DNA from: Sulfuricurvum sp.
GTDB taxonomy: Bacteria; Campylobacterota; Campylobacteria; Campylobacterales; Sulfurimonadaceae
DNA length: 64,000 nucleotides
Assembly (NCBI GenBank): GCA_030692765.1
Contig: JAUYUB010000002.1
Span: 1-64,000, forward strand
Reading direction: 5' to 3'
Shown here one piece after another: positions 28,045 to 36,928 of this stretch (the first letter of the stretch is position 1; every line of letters starts with the position of its first letter). The notes under the pieces were generated by a model that was not told where the DNA came from, did no database searches, and was given only the letters and a program-made list of their open reading frames with translations. Both the position numbers and the translations under genes were made by a program.

Positions 28045-29713
28045 AAGTTATTTCGACGAAACACACTGTGCTTTTGGTCACCCAAAAAGCACTTTTATGC
28101 AATGGATGTTAACCATTGACCACAAGCGTATCGGTATTATGTATGCCGTGGTAATGTTCACATTCTTTTTTGTAGCCGTTGCGGCAGCATTGACAATGAG
28201 ATTTGAGTTGTTTGCTCCAGGCCAGCAGTTCATTGATGCGCACACGTTTAATCAGGCATTTACGCTTCACGGCGTAGTAATGGTATTCCTGTTTATTATT
28301 CCAGGAATTCCGGCAGTATTTGGAAACATTGTTATGCCATTGATGATCGGGGCAAAAGATGTCTCTTTTCCACGTCTTAACTGGTTTACATTTTGGCTTT
28401 ACATCGTAGGATGTTTGGTTGCATTGTCGTCTTTGTTTAATTTCAGTATTGCTGATGGCAGTTTGGTATTTAACTTTGCAGATACAGGTTGGACATTTTA
28501 TGCTCCATACAGTTTGAATACGGACACAAACGTTGTCACAACATTGGTGGCTGCATTTATTCTTGGTATGGCATCTATTTTGACAGGTCTTAACTTCTTG
28601 GTTACGATTCACCGCTTGCGTGCACCTGGTATGGATTTTTTCAAAATGCCATTGTTCGTATGGGGAATTTATGCGACTGCATGGATTCAGCTTCTTGCAA
28701 CACCGGTTGTTGGTATTACCCTTGTTTTGGCATTGCTAGAGAAGTATTTTGGTATCGGTATTTTTGACCCCGCTAAAGGTGGAGATCCAGTTTTATTCCA
28801 GCACTTATTTTGGATCTATTCTCACCCAGCAGTTTATTTGATGATTCTTCCTGCGTTTGGTATCATGTCTGAAATCATTCCGGCATTTTCACGCAGAGAG
28901 ATCTTCGGTTACCGTACAATCGCGCTTTCATCGGCTGCAATCGCAGGTGTTGGTTATTTGGTATGGGGTCACCACTTGTTTACGTCAGGTATGTCTGACA
29001 TCGCAAAAGTAATGTTCTCATTTTTAACATTCTTTGTTGCTATTCCAACAGGGATCAAGTTCTATGACTGGATCGCGACGATGTACAAAGGTAAAATTGT
29101 TCTTGATACTCCTATGTTATGGGCATTGGGTACGATTATTACGTTTGCAATCGGTGGTCTTTCAGGGGTTACTATTGCGATGGTCGGATCGGATATTCAC
29201 CTTCAAGATACCTATTACACTATTGCGCACTTTCACTATGCGATGTTAGGCGGGGTTGTATTCTTGTTCTTTGCAGGTATCCACTATTGGTTCCCTCTTG
29301 TATTTGGAAAAATGTACTCTGAAGTTCAGGCTAAATTGGCATTTTATGTTCTTTTTATCGGATTTAACTTTTTGTGGTTCCCAATGTTTATCGCAGGTTA
29401 CCTTGGTATGCCAAGACGTTATTTTGACTACTTGCCGGAGTTTCAAATTTATCACCAAATCTCATTTTGGGGTGCGATCATCTTTGTTACGGGATTGATT
29501 TACATGTTTTATGTATTGATCCAAGGTATGCGTAATGGGAAACCAACAACGCCGAATCCATGGAATGCGACAACACTTGAATGGCATTTACCAAGTTCAC
29601 CGCCACCGTTGGAAAATCATACAAAAGTTCCATACGTTGACTTTAGACCATACGAATATCATCATGGTCAACCGGTTGTTAAGTTTGATGAAAATATGAA
29701 AAGGATTGATTGA
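28037..29713 (+). CDS. ctaD: Cytochrome c oxidase subunit I (A2-type, caa3-like)
   Basis: A 558-residue 12-helix subunit carrying haem and the haem a3/o3-CuB centre. The motif YSHPAVY replaces the XGHPEVY of A1-type enzymes, which marks an A2-type haem-copper oxidase lacking the helix VI glutamate of the D-channel. The CuB histidines (WGHHLFTSG) and the haem ligands (TLHGVVM and TIAHFHYAM) are visible. Organisms of this phylum mostly rely on cbb3 oxidases, so this is an extra oxidase. The stop overlaps the ctaE start (TGATG). Confidence 0.95.
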   Translation: MSKSYFDETHCAFGHPKSTFMQWMLTIDHKRIGIMYAVVMFTFFFVAVAAALTMRFELFAPGQQFIDAHTFNQAFTLHGVVMVFLFIIPGIPAVFGNIVMPLMIGAKDVSFPRLNWFTFWLYIVGCLVALSSLFNFSIADGSLVFNFADTGWTFYAPYSLNTDTNVVTTLVAAFILGMASILTGLNFLVTIHRLRAPGMDFFKMPLFVWGIYATAWIQLLATPVVGITLVLALLEKYFGIGIFDPAKGGDPVLFQHLFWIYSHPAVYLMILPAFGIMSEIIPAFSRREIFGYRTIALSSAAIAGVGYLVWGHHLFTSGMSDIAKVMFSFLTFFVAIPTGIKFYDWIATMYKGKIVLDTPMLWALGTIITFAIGGLSGVTIAMVGSDIHLQDTYYTIAHFHYAMLGGVVFLFFAGIHYWFPLVFGKMYSEVQAKLAFYVLFIGFNFLWFPMFIAGYLGMPRRYFDYLPEFQIYHQISFWGAIIFVTGLIYMFYVLIQGMRNGKPTTPNPWNATTLEWHLPSSPPPLENHTKVPYVDFRPYEYHHGQPVVKFDENMKRID

Positions 29714-30414
29714 TGGCACACGATTCTCACGATTCTCACGAATATGTCCCAGAAATTGCGGTTGACCGCAATGGGAAAGAACACGTAGTTCAAGGCTGGC
29801 AGGGCGACTTTGATGGAGCTAAGTTAGGCTTTTGGTTGTTTATGCTGACTGAAGTATTGATGTTTGGAGCCATGTTTATGACTCTGACGTATTACTTCAC
29901 ATTGCACCATGCTGATTTTATTCATGCATCTTCGGAGCTTGATAGAACATTGGGCGGTATTAATACGGTTGTTCTCTTGTTTTCTGCATTAACAATGGGT
30001 CTTGGTTTATTAAAAATGCGTAGTGGCGATGTAAAAGGCGCTAAATTGATGATCTGGGCAACGATCCTTTTGGCATTGGTATTTTTAGGTGTTAAAGCAC
30101 TTGAATGGACGAATGATTACAATGAAGGTATCTTCTTGGGTCTTGAGACGATGCAAGCTGGCGGTGGAAAATCATTCGGTGAGATCTTATTCTTCGGTAT
30201 GTATTTCACAATGACCGGTCTTCACGGATTTCACATCATCATTGGTATCGGATTGATGTTGTGGTTACTTAAACGTATTAATAGCAAAAAAGTGTCACCT
30301 GAACACCACATTCTACATTTTAACATCGCCCTTTATTGGGATTTAGTACACCTTATTTGGGTATTCGTTTTCCCATATTTTTACATGACAGGTGCAGGAG
30401 CAATACATGGCTAA
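29713..30414 (+). CDS. ctaE: Cytochrome c oxidase subunit III
   Basis: A 233-residue subunit III with about five membrane helices after a His/Asp-rich soluble start (MAHDSHDSHE). ATG 29713 overlaps the ctaD stop and is preferred over a TTG one codon earlier. The conserved GLHGFHIIIGI and LYWDLVHLIWVFVFPYFY segments are typical of subunit III. It overlaps subunit IV by 8 nt. Confidence 0.95.
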   Translation: MAHDSHDSHEYVPEIAVDRNGKEHVVQGWQGDFDGAKLGFWLFMLTEVLMFGAMFMTLTYYFTLHHADFIHASSELDRTLGGINTVVLLFSALTMGLGLLKMRSGDVKGAKLMIWATILLALVFLGVKALEWTNDYNEGIFLGLETMQAGGGKSFGEILFFGMYFTMTGLHGFHIIIGIGLMLWLLKRINSKKVSPEHHILHFNIALYWDLVHLIWVFVFPYFYMTGAGAIHG

Positions 30415-30733
30415 TCATACAACAGTAGATTACAAAGCAGAAAAAGGCGGTTATTATAAAGTTCTTGTTGGACTTTTATTGCTTACGGCATTAACATTTA
30501 TTCAGCCGTCTATGTTTTTAACGGACATAACATTTGGTATACAAATGTTGATCGGAACGGTTAAAGCATGGATTATTTTAATGTATTACATGCATTTAAA
30601 AGGTGAGAAACTCATCGGATGGACAGTTGTTTTTGCTGTATTCATTGTTGTGTTTTTCTTTACCATCGTTATCATAGATGTTAGTAATTTCCAATATGCA
30701 GATGTTAGTCATATAACATCGCCAGCGAAGTAA
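30407..30733 (+). CDS. ctaF: Cytochrome c oxidase subunit IV (prokaryotic type)
   Basis: A 108-residue small subunit with three membrane helices, belonging to the prokaryotic COX4 family (VKAWIILMYYMHLKGEK is the most recognisable part). ATG 30407 has GGTGCAGGAG at a good distance; the in-frame CAG/ATG upstream start lacks a ribosome site. It lies between subunits III and II in an operon order (I-III-IV-II-ctaB) that differs from the usual II-I-III-IV. Confidence 0.88.
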   Translation: MANHTTVDYKAEKGGYYKVLVGLLLLTALTFIQPSMFLTDITFGIQMLIGTVKAWIILMYYMHLKGEKLIGWTVVFAVFIVVFFFTIVIIDVSNFQYADVSHITSPAK

Positions 30734-30742
30734 GGAGGCGGT

Positions 30743-31969
30743 ATGTCAGTAGAAATGAATACTAGTAATGTATTAGAAGGATTTAGCTCAAGAGCTGCAA
30801 CCTTCACAGCAGATTTAGATCAGGCGCTATGGATAAATTTGGTACTTTCAATTGTACTATTTATATCAGTTGTAGCACCAATGCTTTATTTTGCATGGAA
30901 GTACCGTGCAAGTAATGTTAAAGATGAAAACATAGAAAACATTACGCATCACACAGGTTTAGAAATTACCTGGACAGTTGTTCCTACGTTGATGTTGGCA
31001 GTTTTCTTCTGGTATGGATATACAACGATGAAAACACTTCGTACTATGCCTGATGCATCAGATGCAATTACTGTTAAAGTTGAAGGTAGTAAATGGAAAT
31101 GGAGATATGAGTATCCTGCAAATTCAAATGGGTATGTTCATAAACTTGGCGGAGCTTTTACTAAGCCTGTGCAAGATGAGAATGGAAAAATTATCGAAAA
31201 AGGTACAATGGACAAATCGGCACTGTATGTACCAGTTGGTACAAATGTCATCCTAGAGATGACAGCACCGCTGGGTGATGTTCTTCACTCATTCTTTGTT
31301 CCAGCATTCCGTATGAAAGAGGATGTGGTTCCAGGTCGTCTTACAAAGCAGTGGTTTAAAGCTGACAAAGTAGGTGAGTTTGATGTTGAGTGTGCTGAGT
31401 ACTGTGGTACAGATCACTCATATATGTACTCAAGAATTGTTGTACTTCCAAAAGCTGAATATGAAGCTTGGTTCAATAGCAATGCAGATACACCAAAAGG
31501 TAACTATGCTAAAGGCGGTGATGCAGTATTACAACGTCATGGATGTAAAAGCTGTCACGCAGTTACAACAGAAAAACTGCTTATTGGTCCTAGTCTAAAA
31601 ACAAGAACATTGACTAAAGAACAAGTATTGGATGTGATCAATAATGGTCAAAACAAACTTGGTTATGCTATGGGTGCGATGCCAGCTGGTTTGGCTAAAG
31701 GTACTGATGCTCAAGAGATTGCAGCTTATGTTGCTGGTGGTCTTAAAGGTACACAACCTGCTTCATTTGCGGCATGTAGTTCATGTCATGGTGAAGATGG
31801 TAAGGGTCAGTACGGTACGGCTCCAAGTCTTGTATCATATGATGCTACACTTTTAGGTCATGTATTGAAACACGGTAAAAAGGGTATGATCGGTACAATG
31901 CCAGAGTTCCCTTATGTATCAGACGAAGAGGTTTCAGCTATGGCTGAATATCTAAACGGTACAAAATGA
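30743..31969 (+). CDS. ctaC: Cytochrome c oxidase subunit II fused to two cytochrome c domains
   Basis: A 408-residue subunit II. Two membrane helices (about residues 28-52 and 70-95) are followed by the CuA cupredoxin domain, whose ligands are in DVECAEYCGTDHSYM. Two cytochrome c domains are fused at the C-terminus: CKSCH at about residue 266 (Met candidate in AMGAMPAG) and CSSCH at about 344 (Met in MPEFPY). Most caa3 enzymes carry one haem c; two is less common. It receives electrons from periplasmic cytochrome c. It overlaps ctaB by 4 nt (ATGA). Confidence 0.95.
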   Translation: MSVEMNTSNVLEGFSSRAATFTADLDQALWINLVLSIVLFISVVAPMLYFAWKYRASNVKDENIENITHHTGLEITWTVVPTLMLAVFFWYGYTTMKTLRTMPDASDAITVKVEGSKWKWRYEYPANSNGYVHKLGGAFTKPVQDENGKIIEKGTMDKSALYVPVGTNVILEMTAPLGDVLHSFFVPAFRMKEDVVPGRLTKQWFKADKVGEFDVECAEYCGTDHSYMYSRIVVLPKAEYEAWFNSNADTPKGNYAKGGDAVLQRHGCKSCHAVTTEKLLIGPSLKTRTLTKEQVLDVINNGQNKLGYAMGAMPAGLAKGTDAQEIAAYVAGGLKGTQPASFAACSSCHGEDGKGQYGTAPSLVSYDATLLGHVLKHGKKGMIGTMPEFPYVSDEEVSAMAEYLNGTK

Positions 31970-32826
31970 TCAAAGACTTTATCGTCTTAACTAAATTTGT
32001 CCTCTCTTTTGCCGTGAGCCTTTCGGCTCTCTTTGCTTACATTATGGCAAAGGGCGAAGTTGGAGCGGATATGTTTATTGCAACTTTTGCGGTGCTTTTG
32101 GTTGCGATGGGTGTTTCGACGCTTAATCAATACCAAGAGTATAAAGAAGACGCGCTAATGGAACGTACAAAACATCGTCCGATTGCCTCTGGCAAATGGT
32201 CTCCTCGTACAGCGATCATTATTGCCGCTATTTTGATTGTTGCTTCTCTTGCACTTATTTATGATTTACTTGGATTCATCGGAGTTGATCTATTTTTATT
32301 TTCCTTTCTTTGGTATAACTTTTTTTACACACCACTGAAAAAGAAGAGTGCTTTAGCGGTTGTCCCTGGAGCCATTCTGGGTGTTATCCCACCTGCCATT
32401 GGATGGCTTGCTGCTGGAGGGTCGCTTGCAGAGCCAGAGTTTTTCGCACTCGGTTTATTTTACTTTATATGGCAGATACCGCACTTTTGGTTATTGGTTA
32501 TGCTGCATTATGGAGATTATGCCGGAGCAGGATATCCAACTGCAATGCGTTTGTTTGGTAAGATGAGTCTTCAGCGTTTGACTTATTATTGGTTAATGTT
32601 GACGATTATGACAGGTTATTTTATGGTAACCGTTTTTCAACCGGCAAGTACGGTCATCATAGGGATACTTATGCTGACGGCATTGCTGGCCTTTATCAGT
32701 AGCCTACAGCTTTTGACCAAAGATTTTGATCTTAAGCGGGCTCGTAAGGTATTCTGGCAGATCAACTTGGCCTTTTTAGGTACAGTGATTTTGATCAGTA
32801 TTGATGAGTTTTTGAAAGTCCATTAA
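31966..32826 (+). CDS. ctaB: Protohaem IX farnesyltransferase (haem O synthase)
   Basis: A 286-residue UbiA-family prenyltransferase with about eight helices that farnesylates haem B to haem O. The first prenyl-diphosphate motif is NQYQEYKEDALMERTKHRP, where the first Asp of the usual NxxxDxxxD is Glu. The second region is YFIWQIPHFWLLVMLHYGDY. No haem A synthase (ctaA) lies in the window, so the oxidase could use haem A or O. The gene ends the operon, 62 nt before the next gene. Confidence 0.93.
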   Translation: MIKDFIVLTKFVLSFAVSLSALFAYIMAKGEVGADMFIATFAVLLVAMGVSTLNQYQEYKEDALMERTKHRPIASGKWSPRTAIIIAAILIVASLALIYDLLGFIGVDLFLFSFLWYNFFYTPLKKKSALAVVPGAILGVIPPAIGWLAAGGSLAEPEFFALGLFYFIWQIPHFWLLVMLHYGDYAGAGYPTAMRLFGKMSLQRLTYYWLMLTIMTGYFMVTVFQPASTVIIGILMLTALLAFISSLQLLTKDFDLKRARKVFWQINLAFLGTVILISIDEFLKVH

Positions 32827-32887
32827 TCTACTCTCCTTTGCATGAGGTTCTCCTCTTGCATCCTTCATTTATTTTCGAGGAATTTTT

Positions 32888-33397
32888 ATGTCAATGTATT
32901 CTCTAAAAGCCATATTATCGACCTTTTCAAAAGAGGATGGTACTAAGCGGACAATTTTCAATTTAGGAGCGATTGGCGGTATTAGTAGCAAAGCCGTTAT
33001 ATTGTTCTTCTTTGCAATGCCTTTTATAGAATATGCGTTGATTTTTAATCCGTATGTATTCAATGCATTGGGTATAGCACAATGTATTGTTTTGTATATT
33101 GTTCTGCTATCAACGGTGATGATTGCCATATTTTTTATTTCATGGAAAATTAAACAAAGTGTTATTAAAAAAATAACCCCTAGTTGGAATAAGTATTTTG
33201 AGAATATAGATTTAAAGATGCTTTTATCATCAGGGAGAACACCGTACAGTCAATTTTTTGACTTTTATTCTAAAGGACTTAAAGAAGATAAGAGTGAATC
33301 GCAACTGCATAGTTACTTACTTGAGTCATTCAAAATAATGGAAGAAGAAAACAAAGAGTTAATTGAAGCAATGATCAAAGATAATAAGTTTCATTAG
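32888..33397 (+). CDS. Hypothetical membrane protein
   Basis: A 169-residue protein with two transmembrane helices in the first half (about residues 36-52 and 65-92) and a soluble helical C-terminal half (about 95-169, Lys/Glu-rich). A GAGGAA-type ribosome site lies before ATG 32888. It follows ctaB by 61 nt without a clear terminator between, so it may be the last gene of the oxidase transcript. I recognise no family. Confidence 0.6.
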   Translation: MSMYSLKAILSTFSKEDGTKRTIFNLGAIGGISSKAVILFFFAMPFIEYALIFNPYVFNALGIAQCIVLYIVLLSTVMIAIFFISWKIKQSVIKKITPSWNKYFENIDLKMLLSSGRTPYSQFFDFYSKGLKEDKSESQLHSYLLESFKIMEEENKELIEAMIKDNKFH

Positions 33398-33465
33398 CTC
33401 GTTAATCTTTACAGAATCAAGTATGACGTATAATTCGCTCTATATTTAACAAAAGGCGTATCTTT

Positions 33466-35274
33466 ATGGATATCATCGCTATTAAACATAACGATCAGAT
33501 TTTTGATTTACAAACAGCGCAAAGCTTAGGGCTTACAGGAGAAGAGATTGTATTTGACAATTCTCCTGATTCTCTTGAAATTATTCGTCACTCTTGTGCT
33601 CATTTATTGGCTGAAGCGATCAAATCACTTTATACAGATGCAAAGTTCTTTGTCGGACCGGTTGTTAAAGAGGGTTTTTACTACGATTTTAAAGTCAATG
33701 AGCACTTAAGTGAAGAGGATCTTAAGAGTATAGAAAAAAAGATGCTCGACATAGCTAAGACAAAAGAAAAGATCGAACGCTATGAAATCACCAAAGAGGA
33801 AGCTCGTGGTAAATTTGCAGGTGATCACCTCAAACAAGCGGTTATGGACCGAATACCAAGTGATGCGATATCAATCTATAAACAAGGTGAGTTCGAAGAC
33901 TTGTGCCGTGGGCCGCATTTACCAAATGTTGGCTTGATCCGTTACTTTAAACTTACCAAGATTTCCGGAGCATATTTGGGCGGTGACAGCAAGAACGAGA
34001 TGCTCACTCGTATCTATGGCATCGCATTCGCAGATAAAGAGTCGTTGAAGCTGCATCTTGAGCAAGTAGCAGAAGCAGAAAAACGCGATCATCGTAAAAT
34101 CGGTGCAGAGATGAAGCTGTTCACATTTCGTGAAGAAGTAGGGGCTGGTTTTCCTATTTGGCTTCCTGCTGGGGCACGTATGCGTTCACGTTTAGAGCAG
34201 CTATTATTTAAAGCACACCGTAAACGCGGTTATGAGCCAGTTCGTGGTCCTGAGATGCTTAGAAGTGATCTGTGGAAAGTAAGCGGTCACTATCAAAATT
34301 ACGGTGAAAATATGTACTTCACTAATATTGATGAGATAGAGTTCGGCGTAAAACCGATGAACTGTGTCGGACATATCAAAGTGTATGAACATGACTTGCG
34401 TTCATACCGTGATTTGCCGCTTAAATACTTTGAGTATGGTATTGTTCATCGTCATGAGATGACGGGAGCATTGCACGGATTATTCCGTGTGCGCGAGTTT
34501 ACGCAAGATGATGCCCATATTTTTTGTACCGCAGATCAGATTGAAGAGCAGATTATCGAAGTCGTTGATTTTGTTGATAAGATTATGAGCACATTTCAGT
34601 TTAACTACAAGATGATGATCTCTACCAAACCTGAAAAAGCGGTTGGTGATGATGCAGTTTGGGAAATCTCTACTAATGCGCTTAAAAATGCGATGGACAA
34701 AAACAAACTTGCTTATGAGATAGATGAGGGGGGTGGAGCATTCTACGGTCCTAAGATCGATATTAAGATCACCGATGCAATCGGACGAGAATGGCAGTGT
34801 GGAACGATACAACTCGATTTCAATCTTCCTGAGCGTTTTGAGCTGGAATATAATGGAGAAGAGAACAGTAAAATACAGCCGGTTATGATTCACCGAGCCA
34901 TTTTAGGTTCCTTTGAGCGTTTTATTGGTATATTGACAGAGCATTACGCTGGAGAATTTCCAATGTTTATCGCGCCTACGCAGGTTGCGATTGTCCCGAT
35001 AGCTGAAACTCACGTTGAATATGCTAAAGAATTGGGAAATAAGCTGATTGACATGGGTGCAGATTATGAGATTTTCGATAAAAACGACAGTCTCAATAAG
35101 CGTATCCGAACGGCAGAAAAGGGTCGTGTTCCAATGATCATCGTTTTAGGCGATGAAGAAGTGAACTCTAAATGTGTTGCGGTGCGTGATCGTAGAACGC
35201 GCGAACAATACAATCTTAGTGAGAATGAGTTTCTTGCTTTGATCAAAGAAAAAATCAATGAGGTAAATTTTTGA
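33466..35274 (+). CDS. thrS: Threonyl-tRNA synthetase
   Basis: A 602-residue class II synthetase. The N-terminal TGS domain is essentially missing: only about 37 residues precede the editing domain, which begins [15 protein letters not shown]. The editing-site DLCRGPHLP is intact. The class II motif 1 to 3 regions ([38 protein letters not shown]) and the anticodon-binding C-terminus ([14 protein letters not shown]) follow. This shortened form is shared, to my memory, with other epsilonproteobacteria. The stop overlaps the infC TTG start. Confidence 0.96.
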   Translation: MDIIAIKHNDQIFDLQTAQSLGLTGEEIVFDNSPDSLEIIRHSCAHLLAEAIKSLYTDAKFFVGPVVKEGFYYDFKVNEHLSEEDLKSIEKKMLDIAKTKEKIERYEITKEEARGKFAGDHLKQAVMDRIPSDAISIYKQGEFEDLCRGPHLPNVGLIRYFKLTKISGAYLGGDSKNEMLTRIYGIAFADKESLKLHLEQVAEAEKRDHRKIGAEMKLFTFREEVGAGFPIWLPAGARMRSRLEQLLFKAHRKRGYEPVRGPEMLRSDLWKVSGHYQNYGENMYFTNIDEIEFGVKPMNCVGHIKVYEHDLRSYRDLPLKYFEYGIVHRHEMTGALHGLFRVREFTQDDAHIFCTADQIEEQIIEVVDFVDKIMSTFQFNYKMMISTKPEKAVGDDAVWEISTNALKNAMDKNKLAYEIDEGGGAFYGPKIDIKITDAIGREWQCGTIQLDFNLPERFELEYNGEENSKIQPVMIHRAILGSFERFIGILTEHYAGEFPMFIAPTQVAIVPIAETHVEYAKELGNKLIDMGADYEIFDKNDSLNKRIRTAEKGRVPMIIVLGDEEVNSKCVAVRDRRTREQYNLSENEFLALIKEKINEVNF

Positions 35275-35801
35275 TTAAAAAACAAGACCGAGTCCAAATG
35301 AATGAAGACATCAGGGTACCAGAGGTACGCTGTGTCGTTGACGGTGGTGAAGCATTAGGCGTTGTATCGATTAAAGAAGCGATGGATAAAGCAAATGAGT
35401 TGGGACTTGATCTCGTACTAATATCTCCTGATGCTAAGCCGCCAGTGGCAAAAATCATGGACTATGGTAAGTTTTATTACCAAGAAGAGAAAAAGAAAAA
35501 AGAAGCACGTAAGAAGCAAACTAAGATCGAAGTCAAAGAGATCAAGCTTTCAGTCAAGATTGCAGACAACGATATCGGGTATAAAGTAAAACATGCCCGT
35601 GAGTTCTTAGAAGAAGGCAAACATGTTCACTTTCGTGTTTTCCTGCGTGGGCGTGAAATGGCACATCCAGAGGCTGCTGCAGCTGTTTTACAGCGTGTTT
35701 GGCCTATGGTTGAAGATGTTGGTACAATGTACAAAGCGCCAGCCATGGAAGGACGTTATTGCAATATGATGATCCTTCCAAAGAAAGACGAAAAAAAGTA
35801 G
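35271..35801 (+). CDS. infC: Translation initiation factor IF-3
   Basis: A 176-residue IF3 that prevents 50S joining and proofreads the start codon. The N-domain has [16 protein letters not shown], the linker is Lys-rich ([17 protein letters not shown]), and the C-domain contains [20 protein letters not shown] and [12 protein letters not shown]. The only start in phase with the N-domain is TTG 35271 (overlapping the thrS stop) or ATT at 35274. A non-canonical start is a known basis of IF3 autoregulation (AUU in E. coli), so this is probably meaningful. Confidence 0.95.
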   Translation: MIKKQDRVQMNEDIRVPEVRCVVDGGEALGVVSIKEAMDKANELGLDLVLISPDAKPPVAKIMDYGKFYYQEEKKKKEARKKQTKIEVKEIKLSVKIADNDIGYKVKHAREFLEEGKHVHFRVFLRGREMAHPEAAAAVLQRVWPMVEDVGTMYKAPAMEGRYCNMMILPKKDEKK

Positions 35802-35835
35802 TTTTACCCCCTCTCATTTCTTCGTTCCCATTTCT

Positions 35836-35918
35836 CCCGCATATCTGCGGGAAGCTTTAGGGGATTGCAAAGGACACATGCGTCCTTGCCACTAAAATGG
35901 GCTTTGCCCATTTTAGTG
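35836..35918 (+). other. Three consecutive hairpins downstream of infC
   Basis: Within 83 nt are three stem-loops: CCCGCA/TGCGGG (35836-35851), GCAAAGGAC/GTCCTTGC with one bulge (35867-35889) and a perfect 13-bp stem CACTAAAATGGGC/GCCCATTTTAGTG with a 3-nt loop (35890-35918). None is followed by a T-run. They precede the rpmI promoter, so they form the 3' end of the thrS-infC message or a processed RNA. No coding potential is convincing here. Confidence 0.6.
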
Positions 35919-35949
35919 CGTAACATCAGTAAATAAAGCTTTTCTATGG

Positions 35950-35955
35950 TATAAT
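35950..35955 (+). promoter_or_regulatory. -10 box of the rpmI-rplT promoter
   Basis: A TATAAT lies 40 nt upstream of the rpmI ATG with an AT-rich upstream stretch (35920-35945) and no clear -35 box, as usual in this phylum. It suggests rpmI-rplT has its own promoter separate from thrS-infC. Confidence 0.55.
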
Positions 35956-35995
35956 CCGCGTCTCGTTTAGAGAATTTTAGCAAAGGATCAAGTCG

Positions 35996-36190
35996 ATGCC
36001 AAAAATGAAATCGGTTAAAGGGGCTGTAAAACGCTTCAAAATTAAGAAAAATGGCACTGTCAAACGTGGTACTGCATTTCGTAGTCACATTTTGACCAAA
36101 CAAGATGCTGGAACTCGACGTGGACAAAACACTCCTAAAGTGGTTGCTGCTGTCGATGTTAAAAACATCAAAAAGATGATCGTACGCTAA
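35996..36190 (+). CDS. rpmI: 50S ribosomal protein L35
   Basis: A 64-residue basic ribosomal protein ([18 protein letters not shown] opening, [17 protein letters not shown] middle). Full length for the family. It has an AAAGGATC ribosome site and lies in the classical infC-rpmI-rplT order. Confidence 0.97.
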   Translation: MPKMKSVKGAVKRFKIKKNGTVKRGTAFRSHILTKQDAGTRRGQNTPKVVAAVDVKNIKKMIVR

Positions 36191-36210
36191 TTTAGCATAC
36201 CGTTAACCCT

Positions 36211-36241
36211 CCAGACTAGTCTGGGCAAGTCCGCAAAGCGG
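36211..36241 (+). other. Structured rpmI-rplT spacer
   Basis: The spacer between L35 and L20 carries the perfect 14-nt palindrome CCAGACTAGTCTGG (36211-36224) and the small hairpin CCGC/GCGG (36231-36241). L20 represses its own operon in other bacteria through RNA structures; a similar role here is possible but unproven. Confidence 0.4.
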
Positions 36242-36289
36242 CACCCACTCATTATATTTGAAATGAAACGGGTAAAGAAAGGAAAAAAA

Positions 36290-36643
36290 ATGCCAAGAGT
36301 AAAAACAGGTGTCGTAAGACACAGACGTCATAAGAAAGTCTTGAAGCTAGCACGTGGTTTCTACAGTGGAAGACGTAAACATTTCCGTAAAGCGAAAGAG
36401 CAATTAGAGCGTAGTATGCAGTACGCGTTCCGCGATCGTAAACAGAAAAAACGCGAATTTCGTAAATTGTGGATTATCCGTATCAATGCGGCATGCCGTC
36501 TAAATGGTATGAACTACTCAAACTTCATGAACGGCCTTAAACGTGCCAACATCGAACTTGATCGTAAAATTCTCGCTGACATGGCTATGAATGATGCTAA
36601 AGCATTTACTGCTTTAACCGCTCAATCACAAGCAGCACTCTAA
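36290..36643 (+). CDS. rplT: 50S ribosomal protein L20
   Basis: A 117-residue rRNA-binding protein needed for early 50S assembly. ATG 36290 gives the universal [19 protein letters not shown] opening and has AAAGGA upstream; an ATG 27 nt earlier is in frame but would add nine non-conserved residues. Arg/Lys-rich throughout. A terminator follows. Confidence 0.97.
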   Translation: MPRVKTGVVRHRRHKKVLKLARGFYSGRRKHFRKAKEQLERSMQYAFRDRKQKKREFRKLWIIRINAACRLNGMNYSNFMNGLKRANIELDRKILADMAMNDAKAFTALTAQSQAAL

Positions 36644-36648
36644 AGAAG

Positions 36649-36672
36649 AAAGACCCACGGGTCTTTTTCTCT
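36649..36672 (+). terminator. Intrinsic terminator after rplT
   Basis: Perfect 8-bp stem AAAGACCC (36649-36656) and GGGTCTTT (36659-36666) with a 2-nt loop, followed by TTCTCTC. It begins six bases after the rplT stop. Confidence 0.8.
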
Positions 36673-36676
36673 CTTC

Positions 36677-36928
36677 TTACTTAAGAATCTTATAACCTTT
36701 TTTCTCTAGACACTCTTTACACTCAACTGTTATTGTTGCTGTTGATGCTTTATCCGCGTCTTTTAGGTCATAATAACGGCATTCTGAAAAATCAGCCTTT
36801 GCACGTGCTTCACTGTGTCCCTCAGGACAAATCATACCATTGATCATTAATTGCTTGTTGGAGCATCCACAGAGCGTTACAATGAGCATTACAGCTGTCA
36901 TGGCAGCAATAGTGAGTGATTTAGTCAT
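36677..36928 (-). CDS. Small lipoprotein
   Basis: An 83-residue predicted lipoprotein: signal peptide MTKSLTIAAMTAVMLIVTLCGC with a lipobox-like LCGC, then a mature part with four further cysteines (ICPEGH, SECRYY, VECKECLEKKG). ATG 36928 is chosen because it gives a clean signal peptide; the frame is open much further upstream but only inside thyX. It overlaps the thyX end by 8 nt. The cysteine pairs could bind a metal or form disulfides. I recognise no family. Confidence 0.75.
   Translation of the reverse strand: MTKSLTIAAMTAVMLIVTLCGCSNKQLMINGMICPEGHSEARAKADFSECRYYDLKDADKASTATITVECKECLEKKGYKILK

Noticed and set aside
35804-36127. 107-codon minus-strand frame over the hairpins and rpmI
   Set aside because: It is antisense to rpmI and covers inverted repeats; no ribosome site or family resemblance.
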